In this document: one piece after another, positions 44,430-57,204 of the stretch
Position numbering within the stretch: the first letter of the stretch is position 1
Layout of the letters: each line of letters begins with the position of its first letter
Assembly (NCBI GenBank): GCA_034440615.1
Contig: JAOTOM010004742.1
Coordinates: 192,501 to 256,500 of the forward strand
Reading direction: 5' to 3'
DNA: 64,000 nt
DNA from: Ashinkailepas kermadecensis
Taxonomy: Eukaryota; Arthropoda; Thecostraca; Neolepadidae
Notes under the pieces: model-generated
Databases searched by the model: none
What the model was told of the DNA's origin: nothing
Seen by the model: the letters and a program-made list of their open reading frames with translations, nothing else
Program-made: the position numbers and the translations under genes

Positions 44430-45350
44430 GGCTGTTACCTGCCGACTACTGGTCACACGCTGCCGACTACGCCGCCGGCAGCCTTGAAGTCCGCCTGGGG
44501 CGGGCGAAGGCGAGGCGAGGCGAGGCGAAGGAGGGGAGGGGAGGGGGCAGGTGCGCTCAGTCGCCGGAACGCCAGCGACTGCCGTCGCGCAGTTGGTTCC
44601 ACGCCGAGCCATTGTCTGCGGCGCGTCAGAGAGACACAACAGCGGCGGCGCGGCACGGCCGCCGGCGCGGCTGGACGGTGTCCGTCTGTGTGGTGCGACG
44701 CCCGCAGACGTGTGGCGGAAGCGAAGCTCGGCAGGACGTGGAAGGCGGCGTCGATGGCGGCCGGGCCGCTACCAGGCAGTCTGTGAACCGAGCCGGCTTG
44801 GGCGACTGCCTGCCTCCCACTTCTGGGAGACGGCCGACCCGACTGTGGGTCGCGTGCCGCGGTTGGTGGTGCGGTCGGTGGACGCGCTGAGCGGGGGGGG
44901 GGACACCGCGCACGTGCCGCCGGCCGGGTCGCGTGACGTGCCGTGACGTGCCGTGACGCGGTGGTCACACCCCACCCGGTCCGGCCCGGCCCGGTCCGGC
45001 TCGGTACCGTTGGCCACAGCTGCGCCGCTTGACCCGGCCGGCGACCCCGACCGACACCGGCTGACAGCGCCGGCCGCCGTACTGTAACCGATACCAAGGG
45101 TCGACCGCAAACGAGCGAGCGCCGCGACCGCGCCGGTTCGCACGTTTTGCGGGCGGGTCGCGGGGCGTGGGAGCGTGCCGACGGCGGCGGCGGCGGGGAG
45201 AGCGGCGCCGCTCCCACGCGGCCACTCCGCTCGAGGGGGAGGGGCGGAGAACTCACGAGGCGAACTCACGGGGATGCTCACGGTGGAGGGCGAGGGCAGG
45301 AGGCTCGCGAGGAGATGCGACCGACTGTGAAGCACTGACCTGCTAGTGTG
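44430..45350. promoter_or_regulatory. CpG-rich island, candidate promoter/5' UTR region
   Basis: About 900 bp of very high GC and CpG density, the strongest in the window. On the minus strand an initiator-like TCAGTG lies at its right edge (about 45342-45347), which would suit transcription towards the Ig gene. No TATA box, start exon or splice donor was confirmed, so this is a candidate only. Confidence 0.3.
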
Positions 45351-46330
45351 CGGTCAGAAGACAGCTGATTGCTATGCGCCTTGATACAAATACTTTTTCC
45401 GTGAACATCGATAAGCATGGGGAAAGGTAATGCTGCAGTGATACCGCTGGCCCCAAAACAATACGGCGCTTCGGCATTGGTATTTAATATGTAACAGCTA
45501 CGACATTTTTATCACCTACACAGATGACCGCCAAGAACTTCTGGACGTGTGAAAGAAACATGGGACAAGGAAAAAATAGCGCAGGAGGCACGCCACTTCC
45601 GTCGGGAGTATGTATATGCAATATGCATGGCACTGCCTCTAATACCGGAGGTACATTAGCACCGCCTATAATGTCATTAAGCTCATGCCGAAATATCATT
45701 CAATTTAGCAGTTGCACGGAAGTTCGTCTCAAACGAACGTCTTCCCCACAGTCGGCATAGCGGCATCCAAGCACCCAGCACAGCCCTGGCCATCAGTCAA
45801 TGTTTCGTCGGGTCAGACACTGCTCAACGGCATTCACAACTGTCGAAATCTCTGGAGAAAACAACAGCTGCACATTGCCGAGTTCTCGCCAACCAGCAGC
45901 ACTTGCATTAATCGATCACGTCGACATCCACATGCGAGGTAACCAGCCCGGATGCTGCCCTTCGAGCAGCCGACGATGTCGCCAGCGATGACATACTGCC
46001 TCTCCCCTCCCACCAAGGATCAGAAGCTCGATCTTCCCACTGGCGGCGCACGGTACCCGAGTCGACACGACGCGTGAGAGACGCTCCCTTTATGGGGGCC
46101 GTCCGGGTCTCGAGGACCACTTGGCGCGGCACGAACTGGGCTTCCGGTGCTGTGGGGACGTGACACGACGGCGCGGCGGGGCGTGCTGCAATCGGCAGTA
46201 TCTGTTTTGGCGGAGCTCGCACGCGTCGGCACGGCCAGGTGATACCCACATCTGATGTCAGTGTGGTGGGGGAGGGGGTCGCGTCGACGGTGGCGGGCGG
46301 GATGTTGATAGCAGCACGCCAACGGCCGTC
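45351..46330. other. No recognised feature
   Basis: Unique sequence becoming GC-rich after 46000. Nothing supported. Confidence 0.35.
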
Positions 46331-46334
46331 GCTC

Positions 46335-46480
46335 GGAACGGGACGGCTTGGTACGCGCCGGAAGGGGAGACTAGGTAGGCGCCAGAAGGGGTGGCCCGGT
46401 AGGCGCCGGAAGGGGAGCCCGGGTAGGAGCCGGAAGGGGTGGCCCGGTAGGCGCCGGAAGTGGAGACTCGGTAGGCGTCC
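46335..46480. repeat. 24-bp minisatellite (GGTAGGCGCCGGAAGGGG)
   Basis: About six units in a GC-rich region. Confidence 0.92.
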
Positions 46481-47705
46481 GAGAGGCGGCTGATTTCGGA
46501 GCGCGACGAGGCTTCGAACAGTGTGAGTCGGAGTCTGCCATACCAGGGTCATCGGTCACATCTGGGCCAGCTGTGTCCGGCCGTCTCCGGTCTGCGACCA
46601 GCTGTCTCGGGCCGTCTCCGGTCTGAGACCAGCTGTCGGGCGATGAGTGAGCTCATGGTGGTCGGCGTGGGGCCGGTTTAACCCATATTTTTAGCCGGTG
46701 GTCGGGCCAGCTCGGCTGGCAGCCGGCCGGCTGCCAGCTGGCTCGGGTCCACACTGCCGCCGATTAATCCCGATCCGAGAACCGACGGCAACACTTCGAG
46801 CGTGCGCCCACCGCCACCTCGTGACCGGCAGCGGAGCGGCGCGGCGCCCGCGGCGACGCGGAGGTCACGGCTGGGGCCAGCGGGAGGTGGTGCCGGCGCC
46901 TCAGTGGTAGCGCCAGCGGAGGTAGCACCGGCGCTTCAGAGGTGGCGCCAGCGGAGGTGACACCGGCGCCGCCTGACGTGGCCGCGGTGGCATCGTCTGT
47001 CTGCCCCCATTGCCGTCTGTGATGGGAGTAGGCATCTGCCAGCCTTCTGACCGATGCCGGGGCCTTCCCATGACGCGGCCTGGCGCCCTGTCCGGAGCTG
47101 AAGCAACGGGCTGTGTCGTGTTGTCGGCACGTCATGGCGCACCATATCGGTAACCGCCGTGCCGGTGCTGACCGCTGCTTGTCAGCAGGAGCGGATCTAC
47201 TGGATGCAAGGGGAGTGAAAATTGCCACCACTGGGCCACGGAATGAACCGCATGGAGGCTGTGGCACGATATCTGGCAGACGTCTGCTGCCGAAGCATCC
47301 CAACGTCAACTAGCTTCTCAGTGACGATTCGATGGCAGACTAGACTAATTTCAAGTGGACTCATCTTATTGTGTTCCTCTAGTTCCTGGAAGCAAATCTT
47401 ACCATGGAATAGTGGCTTGCCGGCCGAGTCAAACGGACTGCCATTATTTACAAATGTATATTTAGAAATTGTGCTATGACTGAAAATTATCATCAATATG
47501 CGGCGACTATTGTGCAATCACAAAATGCGACTTCAGAAAGCACATAGCTCACGAAATACAGATCTGTTTAAAGAACTAAAGATAAGTGGTGCATACTAGC
47601 CGATGGCATGCAGCTTACGTTAGGTGTTCTAGAGTATGCATGGGCAGCGCTGCAACATATTTGGGGGTACAACCAGAGGCGCAGTCAACATATTGGGGGT
47701 ACAAC
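46481..47705. other. GC-rich then AT-rich sequence; no gene recognised
   Basis: Short duplications around 46580-46640 and 46890-46970. A duplicated GGGGGTACAACCAGAGGCGC precedes the inverted-repeat element at 47706. Confidence 0.35.
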
Positions 47706-47919
47706 CAGAGGCGCAGCCAATAGGGGAGGCCCGCGCTCCCATTCCTTAGCACCCAAAAGTAAACTAGATGAAACGATCAATTTTGAGACGCTTACCACGC
47801 ACAATCTTAAATTTTCGGCGAGCTTGGCGTGCCGGAAGCTTTCCCGTTTCATCACAATGTTTTGAGTCGAGCCTCCCCCCCCCCCTCCCCACCTTATAAA
47901 AATCCTAACTGCACCACTG
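47706..47919. mobile_element. Short terminal-inverted-repeat element (MITE-like)
   Basis: The left end CAGAGGCGCAGCCAATAGG and the reverse complement of the right end CAGTGGTGCAGTTAGG match at 12 of the first 15 positions. CAGTGGCGnAGCnAGG-type ends are common in non-autonomous DNA transposons of animals. Flanking 8-mers GGTACAAC and GGCATAGC are only loosely alike, so a target-site duplication is doubtful. 214 bp, no coding capacity. Confidence 0.5.
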
Positions 47920-48961
47920 GGCATAGCATCCCCAAAATGAGAAAGTGATATTGTGCGGGGTGTAAGGAAAATATTGTAACTACTACAGAAGAACGTTTGA
48001 AAATTTAATGAACGCATTGGAAACCACATGTATTCGTAATAAACCCTCACAAAGTGTATGTTTGGTTCGCAACACAGCCCAATTGCTTTTAATAAGATCG
48101 TCTTCCTTTGGTCAGCACCCTAAGTGCTCTTCTACCAAGCCAGCTACCTTCACCATCCCACTCATTGACAAGAATGGGTTCCAGCAGGATCAACATCGCC
48201 AGCATATAAACGCAATGAGTACTTCCAAATTGCTATACTCAACGAATCTCGATATTTGGGAACTGCTCAGAACTGACTTCCACTCTCCGAAGATGACGCG
48301 GGTGGGGAGGAAGGTGCGGACAGCGGCCCGCCTCGCGGAATCGTCGGGCGCTCGGCACCGCGCGCGTCTGTCGAGCCCGTCGAGCCTGTCACAACCAGCT
48401 GTCCAGACACCTCCAGATCAAAGCCTGCAGCCGAGCCGTCGCGGTGCGCCATCGTTCAGCCCGGCACAAAGAGGCGGCAAAGGCGGCCGGGAATTCATCG
48501 TCGCACCGCTGTGTGCCCAAGGTACACACGACGGTCCGCGCGGGCAGATCGAGCGCAGTCACAGCTAATGACTAGACAAACAGGACGTCTTCCCGTGCCC
48601 TGGTAGCCTGCCGCCGGCTCCGCCTCCACGGTCGCCATGCTACCGTGCAGACGGGCTTGCCGCAAAAACTGTCGCACGGAGCAGCAGTCACATGCAGAAG
48701 ACGATAGGTTTTCTCAGTCAGCAAGGTACAGCTGATTGGCATCCGTGAGATATTTATGGATTTCAGCATTGCTATGCCAGCTGAGTTTTCTGGCGGGAAA
48801 ACACATAATGGCACGCCAACAGATTGAGCAATATGCATTGCACAAACACCGGGGAATGCGGTGAGGAAGGGTGTCGGCACTTTTCGGCGGCTGCCAGCCG
48901 ACCGTTGGCCTCATTTATCAGCGGTGTGCCCTTTCGTGCCGTTATCCGGCAACCGTAAGCT

Positions 48962-49155
48962 GTTAGCCATCAGCCGTCGGCCGTCAGCCGTCAGCCGTCA
49001 GCCGTCAGCCATCAGCCATTAGCCGTCAGGCGTCAGCCATCATCCGTCAGCCGGCAGCCATCAGCCGTCAGCCGTCAGCCGTCAGCCGTCAGCCGTCAGC
49101 CGTCAGCCGTCAGCCGTCAGCCGTCAGCCATCAGCCGTCAGCCGGCAGCCGACAG
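48962..49155. repeat. 7-bp minisatellite (CAGCCGT), about 27 units
   Basis: Near-perfect heptamer array with CAGCCAT and CAGCCGG variants. Confidence 0.97.
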
Positions 49156-50930
49156 CAGGTCGGCTAGCAGCAGCCTTGTGTGCACCCCTGTGCCATCCGG
49201 GCGTGTTTTTAGCTGGTGCCGAAGTTTCCAGCTGAATGTGGTGCGCCGCTTTGACGCCTCTGGTTTAACTTGAAGGTCACGTCCAAACACAACAACACTC
49301 TGACTAATCTTGTTTAAGTTCGAGGCTCTCAAGGAGCAGTTACTGCAGGTACTCAGCCTCTGTTGAGTGGCTTCGGCCCCGGTGGCGCGGCACTGTGGTG
49401 CTGTCGATGCTGCGATATTTCCATGGCTCTCACCTGCAAAAAAAAAACAAAGTAACAACACATGTAAATGGAAACAATTGAAAAACGTTGAACAGAACAG
49501 CCAAATGCCGCTGTAAGACAAGTACGTTTGGGTTAATTGAAACGAAGTCTGCATGTCTGTTCGGAAGTCTTCTAGACAGGTAGGTTTATCATTACCACGG
49601 CACCAGCTTGACTGCCGCACTCACGTGTTGACTGCTTGCACACGACCTGCCAAAACAGACCATCGCCAGCCGTCTACCAACCCTGGCAGGCAATTAGTCC
49701 GCTTTAGTCCCTGCTCCTGGCTACTGGAGGCCCAGTTAATTCAGCCGGACGGCACCTGAATGAAGCTGCAGTCTCGGATGTTGTGCCGCCGTCAACACTA
49801 GTCCACAATGGAGGCATCGTGGAGCAGCACAAAGGATGATTGGTCGTGTCGCGATTATTACGTGAGGGTGAATAGCACATTGCGGATTCGTATGGCGGAA
49901 AGTCACGCGATAGAAAGTCAAGTGGTAACGACAGAACATTTCGCAAGCGGAGAGGGGTGAAAGAAAGACTTCATTTAGTTTCAGATGAATCAATAGATGC
50001 CATAAAGAGTCAGTGCTCGCATTTATCTATAATAATGGTACAAACACTTACAACCTGAGCTTCCGACCAGTTGTGGTCAGACAATTAATACCATTTTGTT
50101 GAAAACATTATCAAGTGTCTACAACGCTACTGTCAAAATCGAGCCGTCCTGGTGGATGTGGCAAAATAGATATATCGAATAATTGCAATATTCCTGGCGC
50201 ATCAAACCGTTGCCAAGATTCCTCCATTATGCTAGTTGTTTCAAAGTCAAATAGATGACCGCTTGCGTCAGTGTCATTGTTTGTAAACAATGCAAAGTTA
50301 TTTGCAGTATCGTTGTGCTTGCTATGGCCGTGCGAAGGCCATCCGTGCTATTTTCATTGGCATCTCATGGACGCTACATTGCGACCTATTGAGTCTGGTA
50401 ACATTGATCTTTTACACAACAGGTGGTACAATGCTCTTCGTATTACCAGTGGAAGGTGCCATTAGGAGCGCTGGACGAGCTAGAGCAACAGGTGGACTGT
50501 GGAGCTGCTCTGCTGCAGGCGCACGATCTGACACCATACTTCCATAGGAAACTTGTCAGCCGACCACAACTGCGTGGTCTCGGCACCCAGTGAATATATA
50601 CACCTTATCGCGAACAATTTTTGCGAAAGTGCAGGGATTTCATATGTAAGTAAAGCTTGTTTATGCAATCTTACGGAGTGCAATCTTACGGAGTCTTACA
50701 GCTTGGCGTGTGTGCTTCATGTTTCGCACAATTGCAGACACAGTGCCTCCGCTTTCGGCATATGTGCATTGAACAATAATCTGATTCAACCCATATTGGC
50801 TGCAGTTTTGCAGAAATCGAGCCCATTTGTCGAATATGGTGTACGTACCTCACATTTCATTGTACTACACCGAAGAGTCGAATAACCGCAGGTGCCACGC
50901 TGTATCCTGTTCGATCCTACGCGGGGCACT
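49156..50930. other. No recognised feature
   Basis: Ordinary-looking unique sequence; no exon or RNA gene supported. Confidence 0.35.
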
Positions 50931-50934
50931 GGCC

Positions 50935-51595
50935 AGTGGCAGGCCGACATCCACCCCTCCACTGCAGCACCGACACGGCCAGCACCAGTGCCAGCCGCCC
51001 CCACAACGGCCTCAGGGACAGGGGGTCACTGGCCAGTGGCAGGCCGACATCCACCCCTCCACTGCAGCACCGACACAGTCATCACCAGTGCCAGACCCCC
51101 CACAGCGGCCTCAGGGACAGGGGGTCACTGGCCAGTGGCAGGCCGACATCCACCCCTCCACTGCAGCACGGACACAGTCATCACCAATGCTAGCCGCCCC
51201 CACAGCGGCCTCAGGGACAGGGGAGGGGGTCACTGGCGCGTGGCAGGCCGACATCCACCCCTCCACTGCAGCACCGACACGGCCAGCACCAGTGCCAGCC
51301 GCCCCCACAACCGCCTCAGGGACAGGGGAGGGGGGTCACTGGCGCGTGGCAGGCCGACATCCACCCCTCCACTGCAGCACCGACACGGCCAGCACCAGTG
51401 CCAGCCGCCCCCACAACGGCCGTGGCAGGCCGACATCCACCCCTCCACTGCAGCACCGACACGGCCAGCACCAGTGCCAGCCGCCCCCACAACGGCCGTG
51501 GCAGGCCGACATCCACCCCTCCACTGCAGCACCGACACGGCCAGCACCAGTGCCAGCCGCCCCCACAACGGCCGCAGGAACAGAGCGGGTCACTG
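50935..51595. repeat. 72-104 bp minisatellite, about 7 units
   Basis: Each unit carries CAGGCCGACATCCACCCCTC, CACTGCAGCACCGACAC and CAGTGCCAGCCGCCCCCACA. Units alternate between a long form with CCTCAGGGACAGGGG and a short form lacking it. Confidence 0.96.
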
Positions 51596-51904
51596 GCGCG
51601 TGGCCCATGCCACGGTGTCGCCTACTCAACGCCGCTCACCTGCGCACACACCATGCACTCGACATTCTGGCTCTGTCTCGTGCCGACCTGGGGGAGGAGG
51701 GCGGCGCGGGTGGGAGGCCGGCTGGACCTGACCAATGTGGCACGAAGGTCAGGGACTGACATGGAGACTTAGTCGTGACAGTAACTGACGTGGATAGACT
51801 TACGCCGCAGTTTGGATGAACGGCGAGGCGAATGCTGTAAGTCTTTTGATGGACCACAAGTCGAATGTTGGAAGTGCTGAGATGGACAGCGAGGCGAATA
51901 TTGC

Positions 51905-52175
51905 AAGGGTGCATGTGGTGGGTGGGTGTGGTGGGTGTATGTGGTGAGTTATGTGGTGGGTGTATGTGGTGGGTGAATGTGCTGGGTGTACGTGGTGGGT
52001 GTGTGTGGTGGGTGTATGTGGTGAGTATATGTGGTGGGTATATGTGGTGGGTGTATGTGGTGGGTGTATGTGGTGGGTGTATGTGGTGGGTGTATGTGGT
52101 AGGTGTATGTGGTGGGTGTATGTGGTGGGTGTACGTGGTGAGTGTATCTGGTGGGTGTATGTGGTGGGTGGATTA
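51905..52175. repeat. GTATGTGGTGGGT repeat
   Basis: About 18 units of 12-15 bp; strand-asymmetric, G/T rich. Confidence 0.95.
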
Positions 52176-52842
52176 GCTGGCTGATATGCTGTTTATTCGC
52201 TGGACTTGTCGAGTGGAACACATTTCAGGCACAAATGACTTTTGTATGTTAGCTTCTTTAATGATTGTGATCCCTTCAGCGTCGTTATAGCATTACCACA
52301 ATTACAATCATGAGTGACAATGACAACATTACGAACATTAATGCTACACTTTGCAGTGCTCTTTCGCCTCCTGGTGAGATCAACTGTATCGTATTGCAAC
52401 GATGCGGCACTGCGATACCTGGCAAGGATTTTGTGCATAGAGGTAGCCTGACTGAGCCTGACTGAGCCTGACAATGGCTCAGCTTTCGCTTTGCTTGTGC
52501 CTCATGTATTCTGAATCATCTCCACTGAATGGTGATTAATGTGATCTATTGCATGTGTCATCCAGCCGAAATCGCCTCCTCAGCAGATGGAAGCTGAAAG
52601 GCGGGCGACACACCAGTTGAAGCTGTCACTCGTCGTGGTCTGTGATTAACCGCTTCTGCAAATAACAGAAGCTTGCTGATATCACATCACAGTATTTCGT
52701 TCATATGTCCCCGATGGAAGATAGCCAGAAGCGGCTGTGATGAAACCACAGGACTCTGGCGCCGAGACATGGATGCATTTTTGAACTGTTTTGCTACGGC
52801 GCCGGTTTCACAAATTCCCGAGCCGAGAAAATAAACTCTGGG

Positions 52843-52860
52843 GTATAAATAGCACTGGGA
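52843..52860 (+). promoter_or_regulatory. TATA-box-like sequence before a GC-rich block
   Basis: GGGTATAAATAGCACTGG is a strong TATA match, followed within 60 bp by an ATG at 52903 and a GC-rich open stretch. The downstream frame has no known domain, so a real promoter is uncertain. Confidence 0.25.
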
Positions 52861-53304
52861 ATGCCTTGAGCTGTGCGGGAAATACAGCGTTGTCGTCCAG
52901 GATGGGCCACACAGCGCGGCTTCGCCGCTTCGTGCCCGACACCGCACACACTTCGCGCCTTCGATCCGGCAAATCGCCGACGGCAAGCAGCCGGAAGTGG
53001 ATCGGCCATCAGCAAGATGATGGCATCGTCGTCAGCTCTAACCAGGGGGGCGGCCGTCGGCAGGGACGAATCGGTCCATCTCGTGCCGGCCGGCCGGCTC
53101 TGCGGGCGTGTGCGCGCCTGCTCGGCACGCGCCGCACCAGCACCTGCCCGCACCGCATCCCTTCGCCGGCGCTGCCAGATCTGTTGTAATTGGATCGTTC
53201 GTCTTGTGTCCAGTTGGGATGTATTGCGACGGTGACGTCCGCAGGGCCATCAGTGGTCGGACGGCGGCGCCGATGTCCTAACATTAATCCTGCCGCCTCC
53301 GGCG

Positions 53305-54515
53305 GCCGACCTCAGTCCCACCACCTCCGGTCAGCGCCGGTGGCCGACCTCAGCCCCACCATCTCCGGTCAGCGCCGGTGGCCGACCTCAGTCCCACCAC
53401 CTCCGGTCAGCGCCGGTGGGCGACCTCAGTCCCACCACCTCCTGCCACCTCCGGTGGCCGACCTCAGTCCCACCACCTCCGGTCAGCGCCGGTGGGCGAC
53501 CTCAGTCCCACCACCTTGGGTCAGTGCCGGTGGCCGACCTCAGTCCCACCACCTCCGGTCAGCGCCGGTGGGCGACTTCAGTCCCACCACCTTCGGTCGT
53601 GCCGGTGGCCGACCTCAGTCCCACCACCTTCGGTCAGTGCCGGTGGGCGACCTCAATCCCACCACCTCCGGTCAGTGCCGGTGGGCGACCTCAATCCCAC
53701 CACCTCCGGTCAGCGCCGGTGGGCGACCTCAATCCACCACCTCCGGTCAGTGCCGGTGGCCGACCTCAGCCCCACCATCTCCGGTCAGCGCCGGTGGCCG
53801 ACCTCAGTCCCACCACCTCCGGTCAGCGCCGGTGGGCGACCTCAGTCCCACCACCTCCGGTCAGTGCCGGTGGGCGACCTCAGTCCCACCACCTCCGGTC
53901 AGCGCCGGTGGGCGACCTCAGTCCCACCACCTCCGGTCAGCGCCGGTGGCCGACCTTAGTCCCACCACCTCCGGTCAGTGCCGGTGGCCGACCTCAGTCC
54001 CACCACCTTCGGTCAGTGCCGGTGGGCGACCTCAGTCCCACCACCTCCGGTCAGCGCCGGTGGCCGACCTCAGTCCCACCACCTCCGGTCAGCGCCGGTG
54101 GCCGACCTCAGTCCCACCACCTCCGGTCAGTGCCGGTGGCCGACCTCAGTCCCACCACCTCCGGTCAGCGCCGGTGGGCGACCTCAGTCCCACCACCTCC
54201 TGCCACCTCCGGTGGCCGACCTCAGTCCCACCACCTCCGGTCAGCGCCGGTGGGCGACCTTAGTCCCACCACCTCCGGTCAGTGCCGGTGGCCGACCTCA
54301 GTCCCACCACCTCCGGTCAGCGCCGGTGGGCGACCTCAGTCCCACCACCTTCGGTCAGTGCCGGTGGGCGACCTCAATCCCACCACCTCCGGTCAGCGCC
54401 GGTGGCCGACCTCAGTCCCACCACCTCCGGTCAGCGCCGGTGGCCGACCTCAGTCCCACCACCTCCGGTCAGCGCCAGTGGGCGACCTCAGTCCCAACAC
54501 CTTCGGTCAGCGCTT
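53305..54515. repeat. 38-bp minisatellite, about 32 units
   Basis: Units of GGTCAGCGCCGGTGGGCGAC plus CTCAGTCCCACCACCTCC, with a distinct CTCCTGCCACCTCC variant at 53440 and 54195 that marks an internal higher-order duplication. Lacks stops in all plus frames, which creates long false ORFs. Confidence 0.97.
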
Positions 54516-55954
54516 CTCCGCCGATCCCCGGAATTCCGTGTAAACACGCGCGCCGATGATGGCGCGAATCGGACGTTTATGGCGCCGAGACGCGCGCCCG
54601 ACGCGTCGCTCACGTCCACCCCACGTGGAAGTAAAATAAACCAATTCACGTCCGGCGAGCGCCGTGGGGACAACGAGCCGCCATCCCGGCACCAGCCAAT
54701 CAGGGCCTGCCATTTTAGAGGGAATGGCCGCCGGCATAAACCGGGACGGCAGAGTGCAGCATGATCAGCGTCTCATCACACTGGCGGGGATGACCCCATG
54801 TGAGCGGCTCCCTCTGAGACCTCCGATGTCTATCGGACACGGAGGCTCATGACGCTCGTTCTTTGGATACGGCTGGCTCTAGCAGCTGACCTAATATGCT
54901 GCTGACGCTAGGGATACATGAGAAAATATTCCATTAATAAATGCGCACTTATGTTTGTCTTTCACTCCCGTGTCAGTCCACACCTTCAGATAGGTGCCAT
55001 GACTTAAGCACATAGTGAAAATGTTTTGCTAGTGAACCACTTCGAGAAAATGCTCAATGAAATCGTAAGACTGATTGCACTAAACGTTATGATGATGATG
55101 ATGATGAAGATGATGATGATGATGTCATCGCCAGTTGGCAACGTGATGCTCAACATGGACGTCCAGAGTGCCGCGTTACACAACTGGACACGACGGCTGT
55201 ATCGTGACATGAAAGACCATCATTGACACTGGCGGAACCCAGCATCGGACGAAGAACGAGTTCATGGCGCCGTTCGTCGGCCATTTCAGTTTAGGAGTGC
55301 ATCAACTGCATCGGCCGCGCAGCACCCATGACCTTGCCAGTCGGACACCGAACTACACGGAGCGAGTCGGAGTGACGCAACACATTCGAGAGCGTGGATA
55401 GCTTGGCGATATGGGTCGTCTCCAATGTTCCGCACACGAAGCAGTGAGCCAGTAACGAAAGCAAATCACAGGAAGCTCGGCTCGTGGCACACGCGAGTTA
55501 ATTGTTCCGATCGAACGGCATCCGCCCGCTCCATCCCCCAATGCTTCCCGAAGCGCAGGCGAAGCGAGTCCGGAGAGTGACTTCTGCGCTCGTGAGCACG
55601 TCCGGAGCCAATGGAGCGTGGCGACGCGTGTCGGCGGGTGAGGCAAGCGTGCCTTTGCAGCTGGCCGTGTGTCGGGTCGCGCGCAGACCCGACAAGCCAG
55701 CTGGAAGGTGCAGACAAATCGCAGCGCAACGAGTGGCTTCCGGGCGCCTGGTGGCGCCACCTGCCGCCCGCTGCAACCCGACGCCGACGCCACCGAACAC
55801 GAGCCGACCCGGCGCTCGGGGCTGATCGGCTGCTGGCAACTGGGCCGACGATCACACAGGGAGTCTGGACCGGGCAGGTGATCACACAGGGAGTCTGGAT
55901 CGGGCCGGCGCGGGGTTATTGCCGCGAGTGCTGCCGCTGCCGTCGACGATGAGC
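54516..55954. other. No gene recognised; (GATGAT)n at 55088-55122 and a GC-rich block at 55500-55950
   Basis: A trinucleotide ATG run and CpG-rich sequence; no exon borders supported. Confidence 0.35.
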
Positions 55955-55959
55955 CGACC

Positions 55960-56520
55960 CGTCCGGTCACCAGTCGTCTCTCCCGCCCCGTCCGGTCACC
56001 AGTCGTCTTTCCCGGCCCGTCCGGTCACCAGTCGTCTCTCCCGCCCCGTCCGGTCACCAGTCGTCTCTCCCGCCCCGTCCGGTCACCAGTCGTCTCTCCC
56101 GGCCTGTCCGGTCACCAGTCGTCTCTCCCGCCCCGTCCGGTCACCAGTCGTCTCTCCCGCCCCGTCCGGTCACCAGTCGTCTCTCCCCAGCCCCGTCCGG
56201 TCACCAGTCGTCTCTCCCGCCCGCCTGTCCAGATCACCAGTCGTCTCTCCCGCCTCGTCCGGTCACCAGTCGTCTCTCCCGCCCCGTCCGGTCACCAGTC
56301 GTCTTTCCCGCCCCGTCCGGTCACCAGTCGTCTCTCCCGCCCCGCCCGGTCACCAGTCGTCTCTCCCAGCCTGTCCAGTCGCCAGTCGTCTCTCCCGCCC
56401 CGTCCGGTCACCAGTCGTCTCTCCCAGCCTGTCCAGTCACCAGTCGTCTCTCCCGGCCCGTCCGGTCACCAGTCGTCTCTCCCGGCCTGTCCGGTCACCA
56501 GTCGTCTCTCCCGGCACGTC
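55960..56520. repeat. 29-bp minisatellite, about 20 units
   Basis: Units contain CCGTCCGGTCACCAGTCGTC then TCTCCCGCC. Confidence 0.97.
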
Positions 56521-57204
56521 TGCGGCACCGACAGACAGACGGCGTGCCGACCCGGCGACCACGTGCGCCGCGCCGCAACATCGCGTGGCTCGCGCCTCTC
56601 GGCGAAGGGTGGAATGGCGCCGCCCACAACCAACCGTTAATGGGCGCCGCCGTGTGCGGCGAAAGTGCCGCCGCTCGGCACCGGCACGCGCCACCCGCGC
56701 CGCCGGCCGCGAGTCGTGCGGAAAACTGGCGCGGCCGCTTCCAGAGCGTGGCCGAGCCGACGGTGCTCGGCCGAACTCATGGACCGAACTCACACCGAAC
56801 TCACAGACCGCATCTCCGCCATTCGGCTCGCTTTTCGATCGCATGGTGTTCACGTCGACAGTGGCACGCGAGCGCCGGCATGCGCCGCCGCCGATGTGGG
56901 ATTTAACTACACCACATATAATTGCAGGCATTCTGTGAACCATGGTGCACGACATTAGAAACCGACATCAAAGTCAGGCAAGCGCACCGATAATACCGGC
57001 GCAAGTCACACACCGAACTTTCCATTTCCCTTCTCTCTGCATCGTGTTAGTCCGATCAGTCAACCTCTGCATTGTACTCTTCGCAGCATGCACATATCGG
57101 ATGTCGCCTGGAGCACTATGAACTTTTCAGCGGAAATGAGGCTGCTTTAATGGCAGGATTCGGCTGGTGGTAATGCCCACACGTCGTTCAACTGCTCGAC
57201 TGGG

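Noticed and set aside
44366..45335. Long frames on both strands in the CpG island
   Set aside because: High GC makes stops rare; compositions are Arg/Ala/Pro-rich with no domain and no splice borders.
48962..49155. Possible CRISPR-like array
   Set aside because: A simple 7-bp tandem repeat without spacers, in a eukaryotic genome; no array in the window has repeat-spacer structure.
50827..51772. Three parallel plus-strand frames of 120-310 codons
   Set aside because: Translations of the 72-104 bp minisatellite.
53190..54543. Long overlapping plus-strand open frames (up to 375 codons)
   Set aside because: Entirely the 38-bp minisatellite translated in three frames; no non-repetitive coding part.
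55919..56938. 339-codon plus-strand frame
   Set aside because: Two thirds are the 29-bp minisatellite; the remainder is GC-rich sequence with no domain.
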